A DNA stretch of 40,014 nt from a virus: IMG/VR virus record IMGVR_UViG_3300035703_000189, positions 1 to 40,014 of that record, one strand, 5' to 3'. Positions 1 to 7,216 of this stretch are shown piece by piece. The notes below the pieces were generated by a model that ran no database searches, was not told where the DNA came from, and saw only the letters and a list, made by a program, of their open reading frames with translations. How positions within the stretch are numbered: the first letter of the stretch is position 1; each line of letters begins with the position of its first letter. The translations under genes were made by a program, and so were the position numbers.

Positions 1-127
1 AGGACGGATGCGAAGCGTGGTTTTCATGATTTGGACACCGCCGTTGATGCTGAGTTTTCTGAACAACTCGAACGCGAACTCAACGTCGCGAACGACCGCA
101 TCAAGCGGCTGGAGGAGGCGGGGGATG
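1..127. repeat. Terminal direct repeat, left copy (contig join)
   Basis: These 127 bases are identical to 39888-40014. A gene reads through the join in frame, so the contig closes into a circle or represents a terminally redundant or permuted linear genome. The exact length of 127 fits a k-mer overlap left by an assembler, so it need not be a physical terminal repeat of the virion DNA. Confidence 0.95.
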
Positions 128-240
128 CGATGCTGAACGCATGGTTGATGCCTGAAGACTCAATGGAATATTGCGACTGGGTTGCGTTGAGCGCAGACGC
201 AAAGGCAAAGTGGCATAAAGCCAAGGAGGACAAGCCGTGA
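1..240 (+). CDS. Coiled-coil SDTPRTDA-family protein, 3' part (wraps across the join)
   Basis: This is the C-terminal part of an 84-residue protein whose GTG start is at 39873. Joining 39873-39887 to 1-240 gives one continuous frame beginning MSDTPRTDAKRGF. The first half is a charged helix (FSEQLERELNVANDRIKRLEE) likely to form a coiled coil; the second half has a Trp/Ala/Lys-rich tail ending KAKEDKP. It is one of about five tandem paralogues sharing RI+RLE..GD.L and a W..AK..KP ending (39251, 39592, 39873, 419 and 784). An internal ATG at 31 would give a shorter product, but the full form has an SD (AAGGAGG) before its GTG. SDTPRTDA-type proteins are common in phages and have no known function. 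Confidence 0.85.
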   Translation, partial: RTDAKRGFHDLDTAVDAEFSEQLERELNVANDRIKRLEEAGDAMLNAWLMPEDSMEYCDWVALSADAKAKWHKAKEDKP

Positions 241-422
241 GCCAAGTTTTACAATCAGCCTACTACGGATTTTCAGCCGGCTGTTTAATGTTCTTAGCAA
301 TCATTTGGGGTAATCATCTTGGCAAGAGCAGCATGCGCGAAGAAGCCGTTAGGAAATGCCACGCTGAGTGGGTGGTCGATTGCGCGGGTAAAAATCAGTT
401 CAAATGGAAGGAGTGCAAATGA
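237..422 (+). CDS. Small single-pass membrane protein
   Basis: 61 residues, GTG start overlapping the previous stop (GTGA), with the SD AAGGAGG about 9 nt upstream. Residues 5-26 form one hydrophobic segment (YYGFSAGCLMFLAIIWG), followed by a soluble, basic, Cys-containing tail of about 35 residues (C41, C49, C60). It probably sits in the inner membrane with the tail on one side. I do not recognise the family. It lies between two coiled-coil paralogues in the small-gene cluster, so an early host-takeover or superinfection role is possible but only inferred. Confidence 0.7.
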   Translation: MSQVLQSAYYGFSAGCLMFLAIIWGNHLGKSSMREEAVRKCHAEWVVDCAGKNQFKWKECK

Positions 423-787
423 GCGAACCAATCTACTTTTCAACCAACAGCCACCCGATATCGAATCCAAGCACCCAGATCATGCGTGTCGATCTGGACG
501 GTGGATTCACGGTCAACGAATCCATACCCGCTACTGATGCAGCCAAAGAAGTGCTTCGGATTATGAAGGAGCAATGGTTTGCCGACGCACAGTGCGCCAA
601 GATCCGCGAGCTTCAATCCGATGTGAACGAGCTGAAGGAGCTGGTCGAGTACCTGCAGGACCGGATCAAGCTGATGAAGAGTACTGGTGACGAACTGCTT
701 GAGTGGCTGAAGGACGGTACCATTTCTGACTCAAACTATCGGCTGCTGGCCAATGCATGGCAGCGAGCAAAGGAGAACAAGAGATGA
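419..787 (+). CDS. Coiled-coil small phage protein (paralogue array member)
   Basis: 122 residues from the ATG at 419, which overlaps the upstream stop (ATGA) and has GGAAGGAG 5-12 nt upstream; an in-frame ATG at 404 lies upstream of that SD and is unlikely. The N-terminal 55 residues are unique (MSEPIYFSTNSHPISNP...). The middle is a heptad-rich helix (IRELQSDVNELKELVEYLQDR), and the C-terminus repeats the array pattern RIKLMKSTGDELLEWL...NAWQRAKENKR. Function unknown. Confidence 0.8.
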   Translation: MSEPIYFSTNSHPISNPSTQIMRVDLDGGFTVNESIPATDAAKEVLRIMKEQWFADAQCAKIRELQSDVNELKELVEYLQDRIKLMKSTGDELLEWLKDGTISDSNYRLLANAWQRAKENKR

Positions 788-1086
788 ACCCTGAATACGA
801 AGCGCACGAACGCTTATGCAAATCCATCGGAGACATGGCGAAGGAGAATGAAGATCTTAAGCAGCACGTTACAGAACTCGAAAACCGTCTCCGCGCTCTG
901 TGGGACAAGCTAGAAGGTGAACGGAAGTACTACGAAGACCGCATCAAGCGACTGGAGGACTATGGCAACGCTCTGGTCGCCCATGTCTACGCCTACCGCA
1001 CCCAGAGGCAATGGACCGAGGAATCGTACCATGACCTCATCCAGACCATCGCCGACTGGGACAAGGCAAAGGCAAGCAAACCATGA
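784..1086 (+). CDS. Coiled-coil small phage protein (paralogue array member)
   Basis: 100 residues from ATG 784, overlapping the previous stop by 4 nt with GGAG upstream; an in-frame start at 757 would overlap the neighbour more and lacks support. Most of the protein is a predicted long coiled coil (MAKENEDLKQHVTELENRLRAL, then EDRIKRLEDYGNALVAHVYAY), ending in W..AKASKP. The RIKRLED.G.AL block is close to that of the gene spanning the join, so the two are paralogues. Function unknown. Confidence 0.8.
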   Translation: MNPEYEAHERLCKSIGDMAKENEDLKQHVTELENRLRALWDKLEGERKYYEDRIKRLEDYGNALVAHVYAYRTQRQWTEESYHDLIQTIADWDKAKASKP

Positions 1087-1274
1087 TCACCAAACTCCAC
1101 GAACTACCGCCCGACCATCACCTGCGCAACACCGCTATCAAGGACATCGACGTGTGGATCAAGTGCAGGCACAGCGGAACAACCCGTGACCCGCGAACCT
1201 GGCGCATCAAGAACGACACATACAACCGTTTATCAGACACCTGGCAGATCAACTTCGACTTTATTATACAATGA
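1083..1274 (+). CDS. Small hypothetical protein
   Basis: 63 residues, ATG overlapping the previous stop (ATGA). It is basic and polar with several His and Trp residues (HELPPDHHLRN, DVWIKCRHSG, DTWQINFDF) and has no signal peptide or membrane segment. I do not recognise it. The coupled starts on both sides support it as a real gene. Confidence 0.6.
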   Translation: MITKLHELPPDHHLRNTAIKDIDVWIKCRHSGTTRDPRTWRIKNDTYNRLSDTWQINFDFIIQ

Positions 1275-1417
1275 AATTGGCTCGGCAAATACTGCAGGAG
1301 GGCACAGGCGTCTATCGTATTACCAGGAAGGAAGCTGGTGAAACATACCGAGCGGCCCGAAAGGTTAAGGTTGAGTTCACGAGCTTTTTTACCCGCAAAC
1401 GAAAGGGATCAAAGTGA
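1271..1417 (+). CDS. Very small basic protein
   Basis: 48 residues, beginning MKLARQILQEGTG and ending FFTRKRKGSK. It is joined by ATGA to the gene before and by GTGA to the gene after, which is the main evidence that it is real. It is strongly basic (about 13 Lys/Arg), so nucleic-acid binding is conceivable, but no family is recognised. Confidence 0.55.
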   Translation: MKLARQILQEGTGVYRITRKEAGETYRAARKVKVEFTSFFTRKRKGSK

Positions 1418-1629
1418 CCGACCGTAAGACAATCGAGGCAATGATGGAATACGGCGGTTCATTTGTTCGCAAGCTGGGTGCCGCGGCACTCGTGGCCGAC
1501 CAGGAGAACCTGGCCGCAATCAAGGCAACCTGGCCCGACTACTGGGCGCAGTACCAGCGCATGGCGCAGCAACTTTCCGAGGTCGAAAAGCAGGCCTCGA
1601 TTCAACACAACAACAACAACATAAAGTAA
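1414..1629 (+). CDS. Small hypothetical helical protein
   Basis: 71 residues, GTG start overlapping the previous stop, with GAAAGGGA as a plausible SD. It is predicted mostly helical (TIEAMMEYGGSFVRKLGAAALVA, then ENLAAIKATWPDYWAQYQRM) and ends in a run of Asn. The pattern of an N-terminal helix with GGSF/LGAAALVAD and a later TWPDYWAQY segment resembles small conserved phage proteins encoded near replication genes, but I cannot assign a function. It immediately precedes the SSB-like gene. Confidence 0.65.
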   Translation: MTDRKTIEAMMEYGGSFVRKLGAAALVADQENLAAIKATWPDYWAQYQRMAQQLSEVEKQASIQHNNNNIK

Positions 1630-1634
1630 GACGT

Positions 1635-2417
1635 ATGATAATCAGTGCAACAGGCGGTAAAAAGGACTTCGCGCCGTGCCCCGAGTTCTCGGGCCGGGCG
1701 GTGTGCGTGGACGTGACTCCGTTGAAGGAGTACGAGACCGAGTACGGCGTGAAGCAGAAGTTCAAGTTCGCGTTCGAGATCGAACTGCAGGACGACAGCA
1801 GGGATCCGGTGCAGCCCTGGGTGGTGTTCACCAAGCCCATGGTGCCCAGCCTGCATGAGAAGGCGGCGCTGACCAAGTTCCTCAAGGACTGGTTCGGCCG
1901 GAAGTTGACCGACCAGGAGAACAAGAGTCTGGATCTGGAGAGCCTCATCGGGCGCCCGGCCAGCCTGGTCATCGGGCACGAGCAGAGCGCGGACGGGAGC
2001 AAGACCTACGCGAACATCAAGTTGATCATGGCGCACAAGGCAGGCGAGCCGCTGCCAGCGAGCGGGCTGTGGGTGCGGTTGCAGGACCGCCCTGCAAAGG
2101 ACGGGGCAGAGGGCAAGGCAGCGCCGGCCACGGGAGACTCGAGCTTCCGCAAGACCTCGGGCGGTGGACAGCCTCCGGCGGACGATGCGTCCAAGGTCAA
2201 GGTCCACGTCGGTAAGCACAAGGGCATCGAGCTCCGGGAGCTGACCGAGGAGAGCATCACGAGCCTGATTGAGCACTGGTTGCCCAAGGCCCGGGCCGAG
2301 GTCAAGCAGAGCGCGGACGACAAGCGCCTGATCAACGGGTTGACGTGGTACCAGGCCAAGTTCAAGGCCGACGAGGAAGCCCAGGTTAAAGTGGAGCAGG
2401 ACGACCTCCCCTACTGA
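1635..2417 (+). CDS. Putative single-stranded DNA-binding / OB-fold replication protein
   Basis: 260 residues. The N-terminal 150 residues alternate beta strands and a helix (KQKFKFAFEIEL, WVVFTKPMVPS, LTKFLKDWFG, IGRPASLVIGH, KTYANIKLIMAHK), consistent with an OB-like fold. A flexible Gly/Pro/Ser-rich linker follows at about residues 158-188, then a second small helical domain. The last residues are acidic with an aromatic end (VEQDDLPY), which closely mimics the acidic tip of bacterial SSB (DDDIPF type) that recruits replication and repair proteins. Its place at the head of the replication module supports an SSB role. The fold is inferred; the tail is visible directly. Confidence 0.6.
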   Translation: MIISATGGKKDFAPCPEFSGRAVCVDVTPLKEYETEYGVKQKFKFAFEIELQDDSRDPVQPWVVFTKPMVPSLHEKAALTKFLKDWFGRKLTDQENKSLDLESLIGRPASLVIGHEQSADGSKTYANIKLIMAHKAGEPLPASGLWVRLQDRPAKDGAEGKAAPATGDSSFRKTSGGGQPPADDASKVKVHVGKHKGIELRELTEESITSLIEHWLPKARAEVKQSADDKRLINGLTWYQAKFKADEEAQVKVEQDDLPY

Positions 2418-2420
2418 GCC

Positions 2421-2822
2421 ATGAACCCGACCAAGAAGAAGTACACCAAGGTGGCCCACCTCATCCCCGAGGTCATGCAGTTGAGGGCCGAGGGCAAGAG
2501 TATCACACAGATCGGCGAGGTCATGGGCCTGACCAAGCAGCGCATCAGCCAGATCTCGCAGGCGGCCAAGATCAAAGCCGGCATCCAGGCGCAGTGGGGC
2601 TGGCCCTTCACCACGCGCACCTTCAATATCCTGGACCGCATGGCGGTGAAGGACAAGAGCGAGGCCCTGAGCCTGTATACGTCCGGGCACCTGCATCCCA
2701 ATGCCGTCACAGGCTTCGGGTGGAAGTCCTACTCCGAGATCTGCGAGTGGCTGGCAGTGCCGGTTCTCCTGAAGCGTCCCAAGCAGCCCAAGCTGTGCCC
2801 GCATTGCGGGAAGCAGATCTGA
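2421..2822 (+). CDS. HTH protein with possible RNA polymerase alpha-CTD-like domain and Cys pair
   Basis: 133 residues. Residues 13-50 look like a resolvase/sigma-region-4-type helix-turn-helix (VMQLRAEGKSITQIGEVMGL, then TKQRISQIS). Residues about 63-112 (TRTFNILDRMAVKDKSEALSL ... VTGFGWKSYSEICEWL) follow the spacing of the RNA polymerase alpha C-terminal domain (NCLKRAGI...DLL...NFGKKSLDEI), a helix-hairpin-helix DNA-binding fold. The C-terminus is CPHCGKQI, a zinc-knuckle half that would need a second pair from another subunit. It may regulate host or phage transcription. The alpha-CTD comparison is by eye. Confidence 0.55.
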   Translation: MNPTKKKYTKVAHLIPEVMQLRAEGKSITQIGEVMGLTKQRISQISQAAKIKAGIQAQWGWPFTTRTFNILDRMAVKDKSEALSLYTSGHLHPNAVTGFGWKSYSEICEWLAVPVLLKRPKQPKLCPHCGKQI

Positions 2823-2829
2823 CAACTTT

Positions 2830-2852
2830 CCCGGCAGCCCGTTGCTGCTGGG
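2830..2852 (+). other. GC-rich hairpin after the HTH gene
   Basis: CCCGGCAGC (2830-2838) and GCTGCTGGG (2844-2852) pair over nine positions with one G.U wobble and a 5-nt loop. It lies 7 nt after the stop at 2822 in a 102-bp gap (2823-2924). There is no U-run, so it is not a canonical intrinsic terminator; it may be a processing or pausing element. I see no convincing promoter in the rest of the gap. Confidence 0.35.
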
Positions 2853-2924
2853 GACTCATGGACAAGCGGGGGGTGCGCATCCGCTGACAAACGCACAACT
2901 ACCAATCCAAACCGTTTTAGCATT

Positions 2925-3587
2925 ATGCCAGCAAACCCACGTATTTACTTCGACATTGAGACAGGACCGCTCCCCATTGCGGAGCTGGTCATCCCACCGT
3001 TTGACCCCGCTGCGGTCAAGCTGGGCAACATCAAGAACCCGGACATCATCGCGGAGAAGATCCAGCGGGCCGAGGAGAACCACGCCAGCGACTACATCAA
3101 GAACGCGGCACTGGATGCCCTGAGCGGCCAGGTGCTGGCCATCGGATACCGTGTCGAGCATGAGCAGCCCGCGGTGCTCTGCGCCGATGCGGATGGCGAG
3201 AAGGCCATGCTGCTGCAGTTCTGGGCACTGCTCGACAGCTACGAGCGCAAGCCGCAGTTGATCGGATTCAATACCAAGCCGTTCGACCTGCCGTTCCTAT
3301 TCAAGCGGAGCTGGAAGCACCGGCTCACCGTGCCCTACTGGATGCGCAATGGCAGGTATTGGACCGACCTGATCGTGGATCTGCGCGAGGTGTGGCAGCT
3401 AGGCGACAGCCGGGCGCACGGCAGCCTGGCTGCGATCTCGAGGCACCTCGGGCTGGGCGACAAGGCCGGCAACGGGGCGCACTTCCACGAGCTGTTCAAG
3501 ACTGATCGCGAGGCAGCAATTGCCTACTGCCTGCGCGACGTGCAACTCACGCAGCAGGTCTCCGACATCCTGATCCCGACCTACTGA
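2925..3587 (+). CDS. Stand-alone DEDDy 3'-5' exonuclease (PolB-type proofreading exonuclease)
   Basis: 220 residues with the three exonuclease motifs of the DEDDy (DnaQ-like) superfamily: Exo I IYFDIETGP (D10, E12), Exo II IGFNTKPFDLPFL (N116, D121) and Exo III AYCLRDV (Y201, D205). The form fits the predicted 3'-5' exonuclease related to the PolB exonuclease domain. It should degrade ssDNA or mismatched 3' ends with two metal ions. No polymerase domain is attached and none is seen elsewhere in the genome, so it may proofread for a host polymerase or act in recombination. It is followed at 1 nt by the helicase gene. Confidence 0.85.
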   Translation: MPANPRIYFDIETGPLPIAELVIPPFDPAAVKLGNIKNPDIIAEKIQRAEENHASDYIKNAALDALSGQVLAIGYRVEHEQPAVLCADADGEKAMLLQFWALLDSYERKPQLIGFNTKPFDLPFLFKRSWKHRLTVPYWMRNGRYWTDLIVDLREVWQLGDSRAHGSLAAISRHLGLGDKAGNGAHFHELFKTDREAAIAYCLRDVQLTQQVSDILIPTY

Positions 3588-3588
3588 T

Positions 3589-4845
3589 ATGGAGACTACC
3601 ACCTGGCCGGCAGAAGCCGAATTCGATCCGACACCGGAAGACCGATTCATGGTATGGGCCACCACCGGAGGGAACGTGTTCCTGACCGGCCAGGCTGGTA
3701 CGGGCAAAAGCACGCTGCTGAAGCAATTCTTGGATTCAGGAGCAATGGACGTAGCGGTGACAGCCCCGACAGGCATTGCCGCACTGAATGTGGGCGGGAC
3801 CACTGTGCATCGGTGGTGCGGGATGCAGTTGGGGCCGCAGGATGGCGAGGACTTCCTGCAGGCTGCCGAGCGGCTGGAGGAGCAACCTGCGATTCATGGA
3901 GCCCGCAAGCGGGTGCGGGCTACCGAGGTGCTGGTGGTCGATGAGATCAGCATGATGGCAGGAAGGCACTTGGACTTCCTGAACTACTGGGTGAAGCGGA
4001 TCAGAGAAGACAGCAGGCCCTTCGGCGGGTTACAGGTTATCTTCCTGGGCGACTTCCTGCAGTTGCCGCCGGTCAGGACCGACCAGAGCAAGGCCTACGA
4101 CTGGGCGTTCCTGAGTCAGGCTTGGGAGGAGGCCGACTTCAAGACGATCAAGCTCGAGAAGGTGCGGAGGCAGAATGACCTTCCGTTCATCGAGATGCTG
4201 AGCGGGTTTCGGGTGGGCAGGATGAAGCCGCGGGACAATCAACTGCTGCGGAGTGCGCTCAGGATGAACCCGCCGGAGCACATTACCCGGCTGATGACGC
4301 ACAACGTGCAGGTGGATAAGTGGAATAATTATCGGCTGAGTTCGATAGATGGCCCGATTGCTGTGTTTGACTCCGAGGTCAGGGGTGTGGATCAGGCGGT
4401 GGAGTTCGCCACCAAGAACATGAGCACGCCGCGGGTGCTGCAGTTGAAGCCCGGGGCTGCGGTCATGTTTACCGCGAACGATGCGGAGCAGGGCTTCTAC
4501 AATGGGCAGGTGGGCCGTGTGGTGGAGTTTCGGGGTGGGGATATCGTGGTCGAGAGCCGCGGTGAGAAGATTTCACTGGGTCGGCGCAAATGGTTCTTTG
4601 AGAGTCTGGGGGTGACCGTCCAACAATACCCGCTCCGATTGGCCTACGCGATGACCATACACCGGGCGCAGGGACTGACCCTGGATGCCGCGAGGATTGA
4701 TATACGGGCGGCCCGGGAGCCCGGGCAGGCCTATGTGGCCCTGAGCCGGGTGCGGACGCTGGGCGGGATCTACCTGACCGAGTGGCCGAAGGGCTGGTTC
4801 ATCAGCGAGGAGGCGTTGCGGTTTGAAAGGCGTGAAGAGGTATGA
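3589..4845 (+). CDS. PIF1/RecD-like SF1B DNA helicase
   Basis: 418 residues. Walker A is GQAGTGKST (34-42), motif Ia TAPTGIAALNVGG, Walker B VLVVDEISMM (D118, E119), motif III LGDFLQLPPV, motif V-like MTIHRAQGLTLD (from residue 355) and motif VI YVALSRVR (from 382). This order is diagnostic of PIF1/RecD-type 5'-3' helicases. Residues about 275-320 carry the SH3-like insertion typical of the family (LKPGAAVMFTAND ... NGQVGRVVEF). It presumably unwinds DNA in replication or recombination alongside the SF3 helicase. Length is normal for a phage PIF1-like enzyme. It overlaps the primase gene by ATGA. Confidence 0.9.
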   Translation: METTTWPAEAEFDPTPEDRFMVWATTGGNVFLTGQAGTGKSTLLKQFLDSGAMDVAVTAPTGIAALNVGGTTVHRWCGMQLGPQDGEDFLQAAERLEEQPAIHGARKRVRATEVLVVDEISMMAGRHLDFLNYWVKRIREDSRPFGGLQVIFLGDFLQLPPVRTDQSKAYDWAFLSQAWEEADFKTIKLEKVRRQNDLPFIEMLSGFRVGRMKPRDNQLLRSALRMNPPEHITRLMTHNVQVDKWNNYRLSSIDGPIAVFDSEVRGVDQAVEFATKNMSTPRVLQLKPGAAVMFTANDAEQGFYNGQVGRVVEFRGGDIVVESRGEKISLGRRKWFFESLGVTVQQYPLRLAYAMTIHRAQGLTLDAARIDIRAAREPGQAYVALSRVRTLGGIYLTEWPKGWFISEEALRFERREEV

Positions 4846-6812
4846 TGACTGTGCAAGAGATCGAGGGCTGGCTGGGCACGCCGCTGTTCCTGGTGCCGCA
4901 GAGCCCGGGGACCAAGATACCGATGGTCAAGTACACCCAGGAGACCATGGAGAGTACGAAGAGGGATGTGTACCGGGTCATGCTCGAGCACGGGAACGTG
5001 GCTGTGAGGCTGGGGGAGTTCTCTGGGGGGCTGTGTGCGATAGACTTCGACGATGAGGGGAGTCTGGAGGCGTTCCTGAAGGTCAACCCGGTGCTGCAGG
5101 GGTCGGCAAGGTGGAAGGGGAAAAGGGGCGCACAGATTGGCGTGAGGATCACGGGCAAGTACCCGGGGCCGTGCGCGGAGCGTAGCACGACCGAGATGGT
5201 TCAGGTGGGTGATCGGTTGCTGGGCAAGCCATTGTATGAGTGGCGGAGTACGGGGAACCTGAGCACGGTCAAGGGCGTGCACCCGAGCGGGTGCGAGTAC
5301 AGCGTGCTGGTGGACAGGCCGCCGGTGGCGCTGGAGTTCAGCCAGATCCGGTGGCCCGAGGGCTGGCCGGCGCCGGGCAGTCGGGATGAGATCGCGCAGT
5401 TGATCCGGCAGCATGGCGTGCCCTGGACGTTCGGCCGGAGCGGCACGGGCAATCTGCAGGCTCCCTTCTTCGCGGCCTACATGGCGCACAAGGAAAGGTT
5501 CCTCTTCGATGCGGTGACCGGGATGCACTACTGGTACAAGGAGGACCGGGGGATCTGGATGAGTATGAGCCGCGAGGAGATGGCGCAGAAGGCCCTGGAG
5601 ACCGCCAGGCGCGTTCTGTTGGATCAGGTGGCCTCGACGGAGGACCCGCGGCTGCCGGCGCTGCTGACGAGGCTCACAGCCAGCTTCGCGGATCAGGTTG
5701 TGGATCTCATCGGGAGGCTGCAGGTGGAGCGCAATCCGTTCTCCAGGCCGGACAGCGTGGTGCACTGCTCCAATGTTATGGTGGATCTACGGGCAGCGCC
5801 CTACGAAATGCATGGCTTCGGGCCGGAGTGGATGTCGAGGAATCAGACGCCGGTGCGGTATGTCCAGGGGGCAAGCAGCGAGATGTGGCAGGACTTCCTA
5901 GATCATGCCCTGCCCGAGGAGGATGACCAGATGCTGCTGCAGAGATGGGGCGGCCTGGCGCTGCTCCAGAGGAACAGGCCGCAGGTGATTCTGCTGCTGA
6001 CGGGGACCGGCGGCGGCGGGAAGAGCACGGTGGCTGGGCTGGTGCGGAGGTTGGTGGGCGATGAGAACTGCAGCGAGCTGAGGACCGCGCACCTGGGGAG
6101 TAGGTTTGAATTGGCCAACTTCCACGATAGGACACTGCTGATCGGCAGCGACGTGCCGCCGGACTTCCTGTCCTGCGAGGAGAGCCAGCAACTCAAGGCT
6201 CTGACGGGCGGCGATAGGCTGAGCGTGGAGTTCAAGGGGAAGTCAGGGGCCAAGGCCGTGGTCGGCGACTGGAACGTCATCGTGACGGCCAATAGTAGGC
6301 TGAAGGTCAACGTGCAGGGAGATTTGGGAGCGTGGTCGAGACGGTTACTGCTGTTGGACTTCAGCCAGCCCAAGCCGGAGAAGGTGATCCCCAATTACCA
6401 CGACGTGATGATTGAGCGGGAAGGCAGCGGGATATTGAACTGGTTCCTGGAGGGCGCGGAGGATCTGTGCCGGGTCATGCAGGCCGGCAGGCCGTTCCCG
6501 GTGACCGAGAGGCAGCGCGGGATGATTGATAATCTGTTGAGCGAAAGCGACAGTGTTAGATACTTTGTTGTTAACCATGTCCGGGGTAGCAGTATGTCGT
6601 CGGATTGTATCACAACCGAGGAACTATATAGTGCTTACATGACGATGTGTAACAACAAGGAATGGGGGCCTGAACCGGAGAAGCGTTTCCAGAAACGTGC
6701 CGCTGAACTGATGCTGGAGATACACCAGGCCATCCCGTCGAACCACATTCACCGTAGCGACGGTCAGCAACAACAGTCCCGAGGCTACATGAAAGTAACC
6801 TTGACCGCATGA
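4842..6812 (+). CDS. Primase-helicase: AEP prim-pol fused to SF3 (D5-like) helicase
   Basis: 656 residues. The N-terminal half is an archaeo-eukaryotic primase/prim-pol: AIDFDDE (D68, D70) is the metal-binding hDhD motif and VKGVHPSG (H147) the conserved His motif. A linker domain follows, then an SF3 helicase with Walker A GTGGGGKST (388-396), Walker B region RTLLIGSDVP and a sensor-like VIVTANSRL. The C-terminus (from about 560) is a winged-helix-like DNA-binding region. The protein should make primers and unwind DNA at the origin. ATG 4842 overlaps the previous stop; a second ATG at 4845 is equally possible. It lacks its own zinc finger, which is encoded by the next gene. Confidence 0.88.
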   Translation: MMTVQEIEGWLGTPLFLVPQSPGTKIPMVKYTQETMESTKRDVYRVMLEHGNVAVRLGEFSGGLCAIDFDDEGSLEAFLKVNPVLQGSARWKGKRGAQIGVRITGKYPGPCAERSTTEMVQVGDRLLGKPLYEWRSTGNLSTVKGVHPSGCEYSVLVDRPPVALEFSQIRWPEGWPAPGSRDEIAQLIRQHGVPWTFGRSGTGNLQAPFFAAYMAHKERFLFDAVTGMHYWYKEDRGIWMSMSREEMAQKALETARRVLLDQVASTEDPRLPALLTRLTASFADQVVDLIGRLQVERNPFSRPDSVVHCSNVMVDLRAAPYEMHGFGPEWMSRNQTPVRYVQGASSEMWQDFLDHALPEEDDQMLLQRWGGLALLQRNRPQVILLLTGTGGGGKSTVAGLVRRLVGDENCSELRTAHLGSRFELANFHDRTLLIGSDVPPDFLSCEESQQLKALTGGDRLSVEFKGKSGAKAVVGDWNVIVTANSRLKVNVQGDLGAWSRRLLLLDFSQPKPEKVIPNYHDVMIEREGSGILNWFLEGAEDLCRVMQAGRPFPVTERQRGMIDNLLSESDSVRYFVVNHVRGSSMSSDCITTEELYSAYMTMCNNKEWGPEPEKRFQKRAAELMLEIHQAIPSNHIHRSDGQQQQSRGYMKVTLTA

Positions 6813-7216
6813 AAAGCACTGGATCTGTCAAGTGTTGTCAAGCGGTTGGGACGGGGGACGGCACTTCTCAACTCGGTGCTAGAAGTGTAAAATGGGGTAT
6901 AGGCTGCTCCAGGGTAGGAATGGAGTTGGGAAATGCCGTCCCTCCCGTCCCAAACACTAGACACCGCTTGACAGTGGTAGGCCTACGTAAAATTGGCTCG
7001 AAATTGGTCGGGCAATGCCCAGCCTGTGCCGAAGTAGGGGGAGACAAGCAGCGCAATCACCTCGTTGTCCAGGCAGACGGGAGGTTTGGTTGCGTTATCC
7101 ACCCGGGTTCCAGTGGCAAGGCACATAGACAACGCATATTTCAGCTTATAGGAGATAAAAGCGGCAAGGGTAGGCAGCACTTGCCCGCAACACCATTAGA
7201 CATATCACTGTTATGA
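6809..7216 (+). CDS. CHC2-type zinc-finger primase accessory protein
   Basis: 135 residues from ATG 6809 (ATGA overlap with the primase). From about residue 50 it matches the DnaG-type zinc-binding domain: GQCPACAEVGGDK, HLVVQADGRFGC and VIHPG, giving ligands C-x2-C...C-x2-H, and then HRQRIFQLIG. The first roughly 48 codons are Gly/Ser/Val-rich, look unlike a folded protein and lie in a large inverted repeat (6826-6975), so translation may begin at ATG 6920 or the N-terminus may be dispensable. It most likely supplies template recognition to the neighbouring AEP primase, which lacks a zinc domain. The zinc domain is visible; the partnership is inferred. Confidence 0.7.
   Translation: MKSTGSVKCCQAVGTGDGTSQLGARSVKWGIGCSRVGMELGNAVPPVPNTRHRLTVVGLRKIGSKLVGQCPACAEVGGDKQRNHLVVQADGRFGCVIHPGSSGKAHRQRIFQLIGDKSGKGRQHLPATPLDISLL
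6826..6975. repeat. Imperfect ~50-bp inverted repeat with four iteron-like 10-mers (candidate origin/operator)
   Basis: Left arm 6826-6873 and right arm 6924-6974 pair over about 50 positions with a few mismatches and a 2-nt bulge; the loop is about 50 nt. The cores TTGGGACGGG and GGACGGCA are perfect. The outer ends hold four copies of a 10-mer of the form TGTCAAG(Y)G(K): 6826-6835 and 6836-6845 on the + strand, 6954-6963 (one extra mismatch) and 6964-6973 on the - strand. A perfect 10-bp palindrome, GTAGGCCTAC, follows at 6977-6986. Paired iterons beside a primase-helicase gene suggest an origin of replication or an operator. Most of this lies in the doubtful 5' end of the zinc-finger gene. 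Confidence 0.7.

Noticed and set aside
1602-2825. Long antisense ORF (407 residues)
   Set aside because: It is the reverse-strand shadow of the SSB-like and HTH genes; Leu/Arg/Gly-rich with no recognisable domain, no SD, and against the uniform + orientation.
6968-6993. TTGACA ... TAAAAT promoter-like pair
   Set aside because: Spacer is only 14 nt, and the TTGACA is part of an iteron in the inverted repeat.
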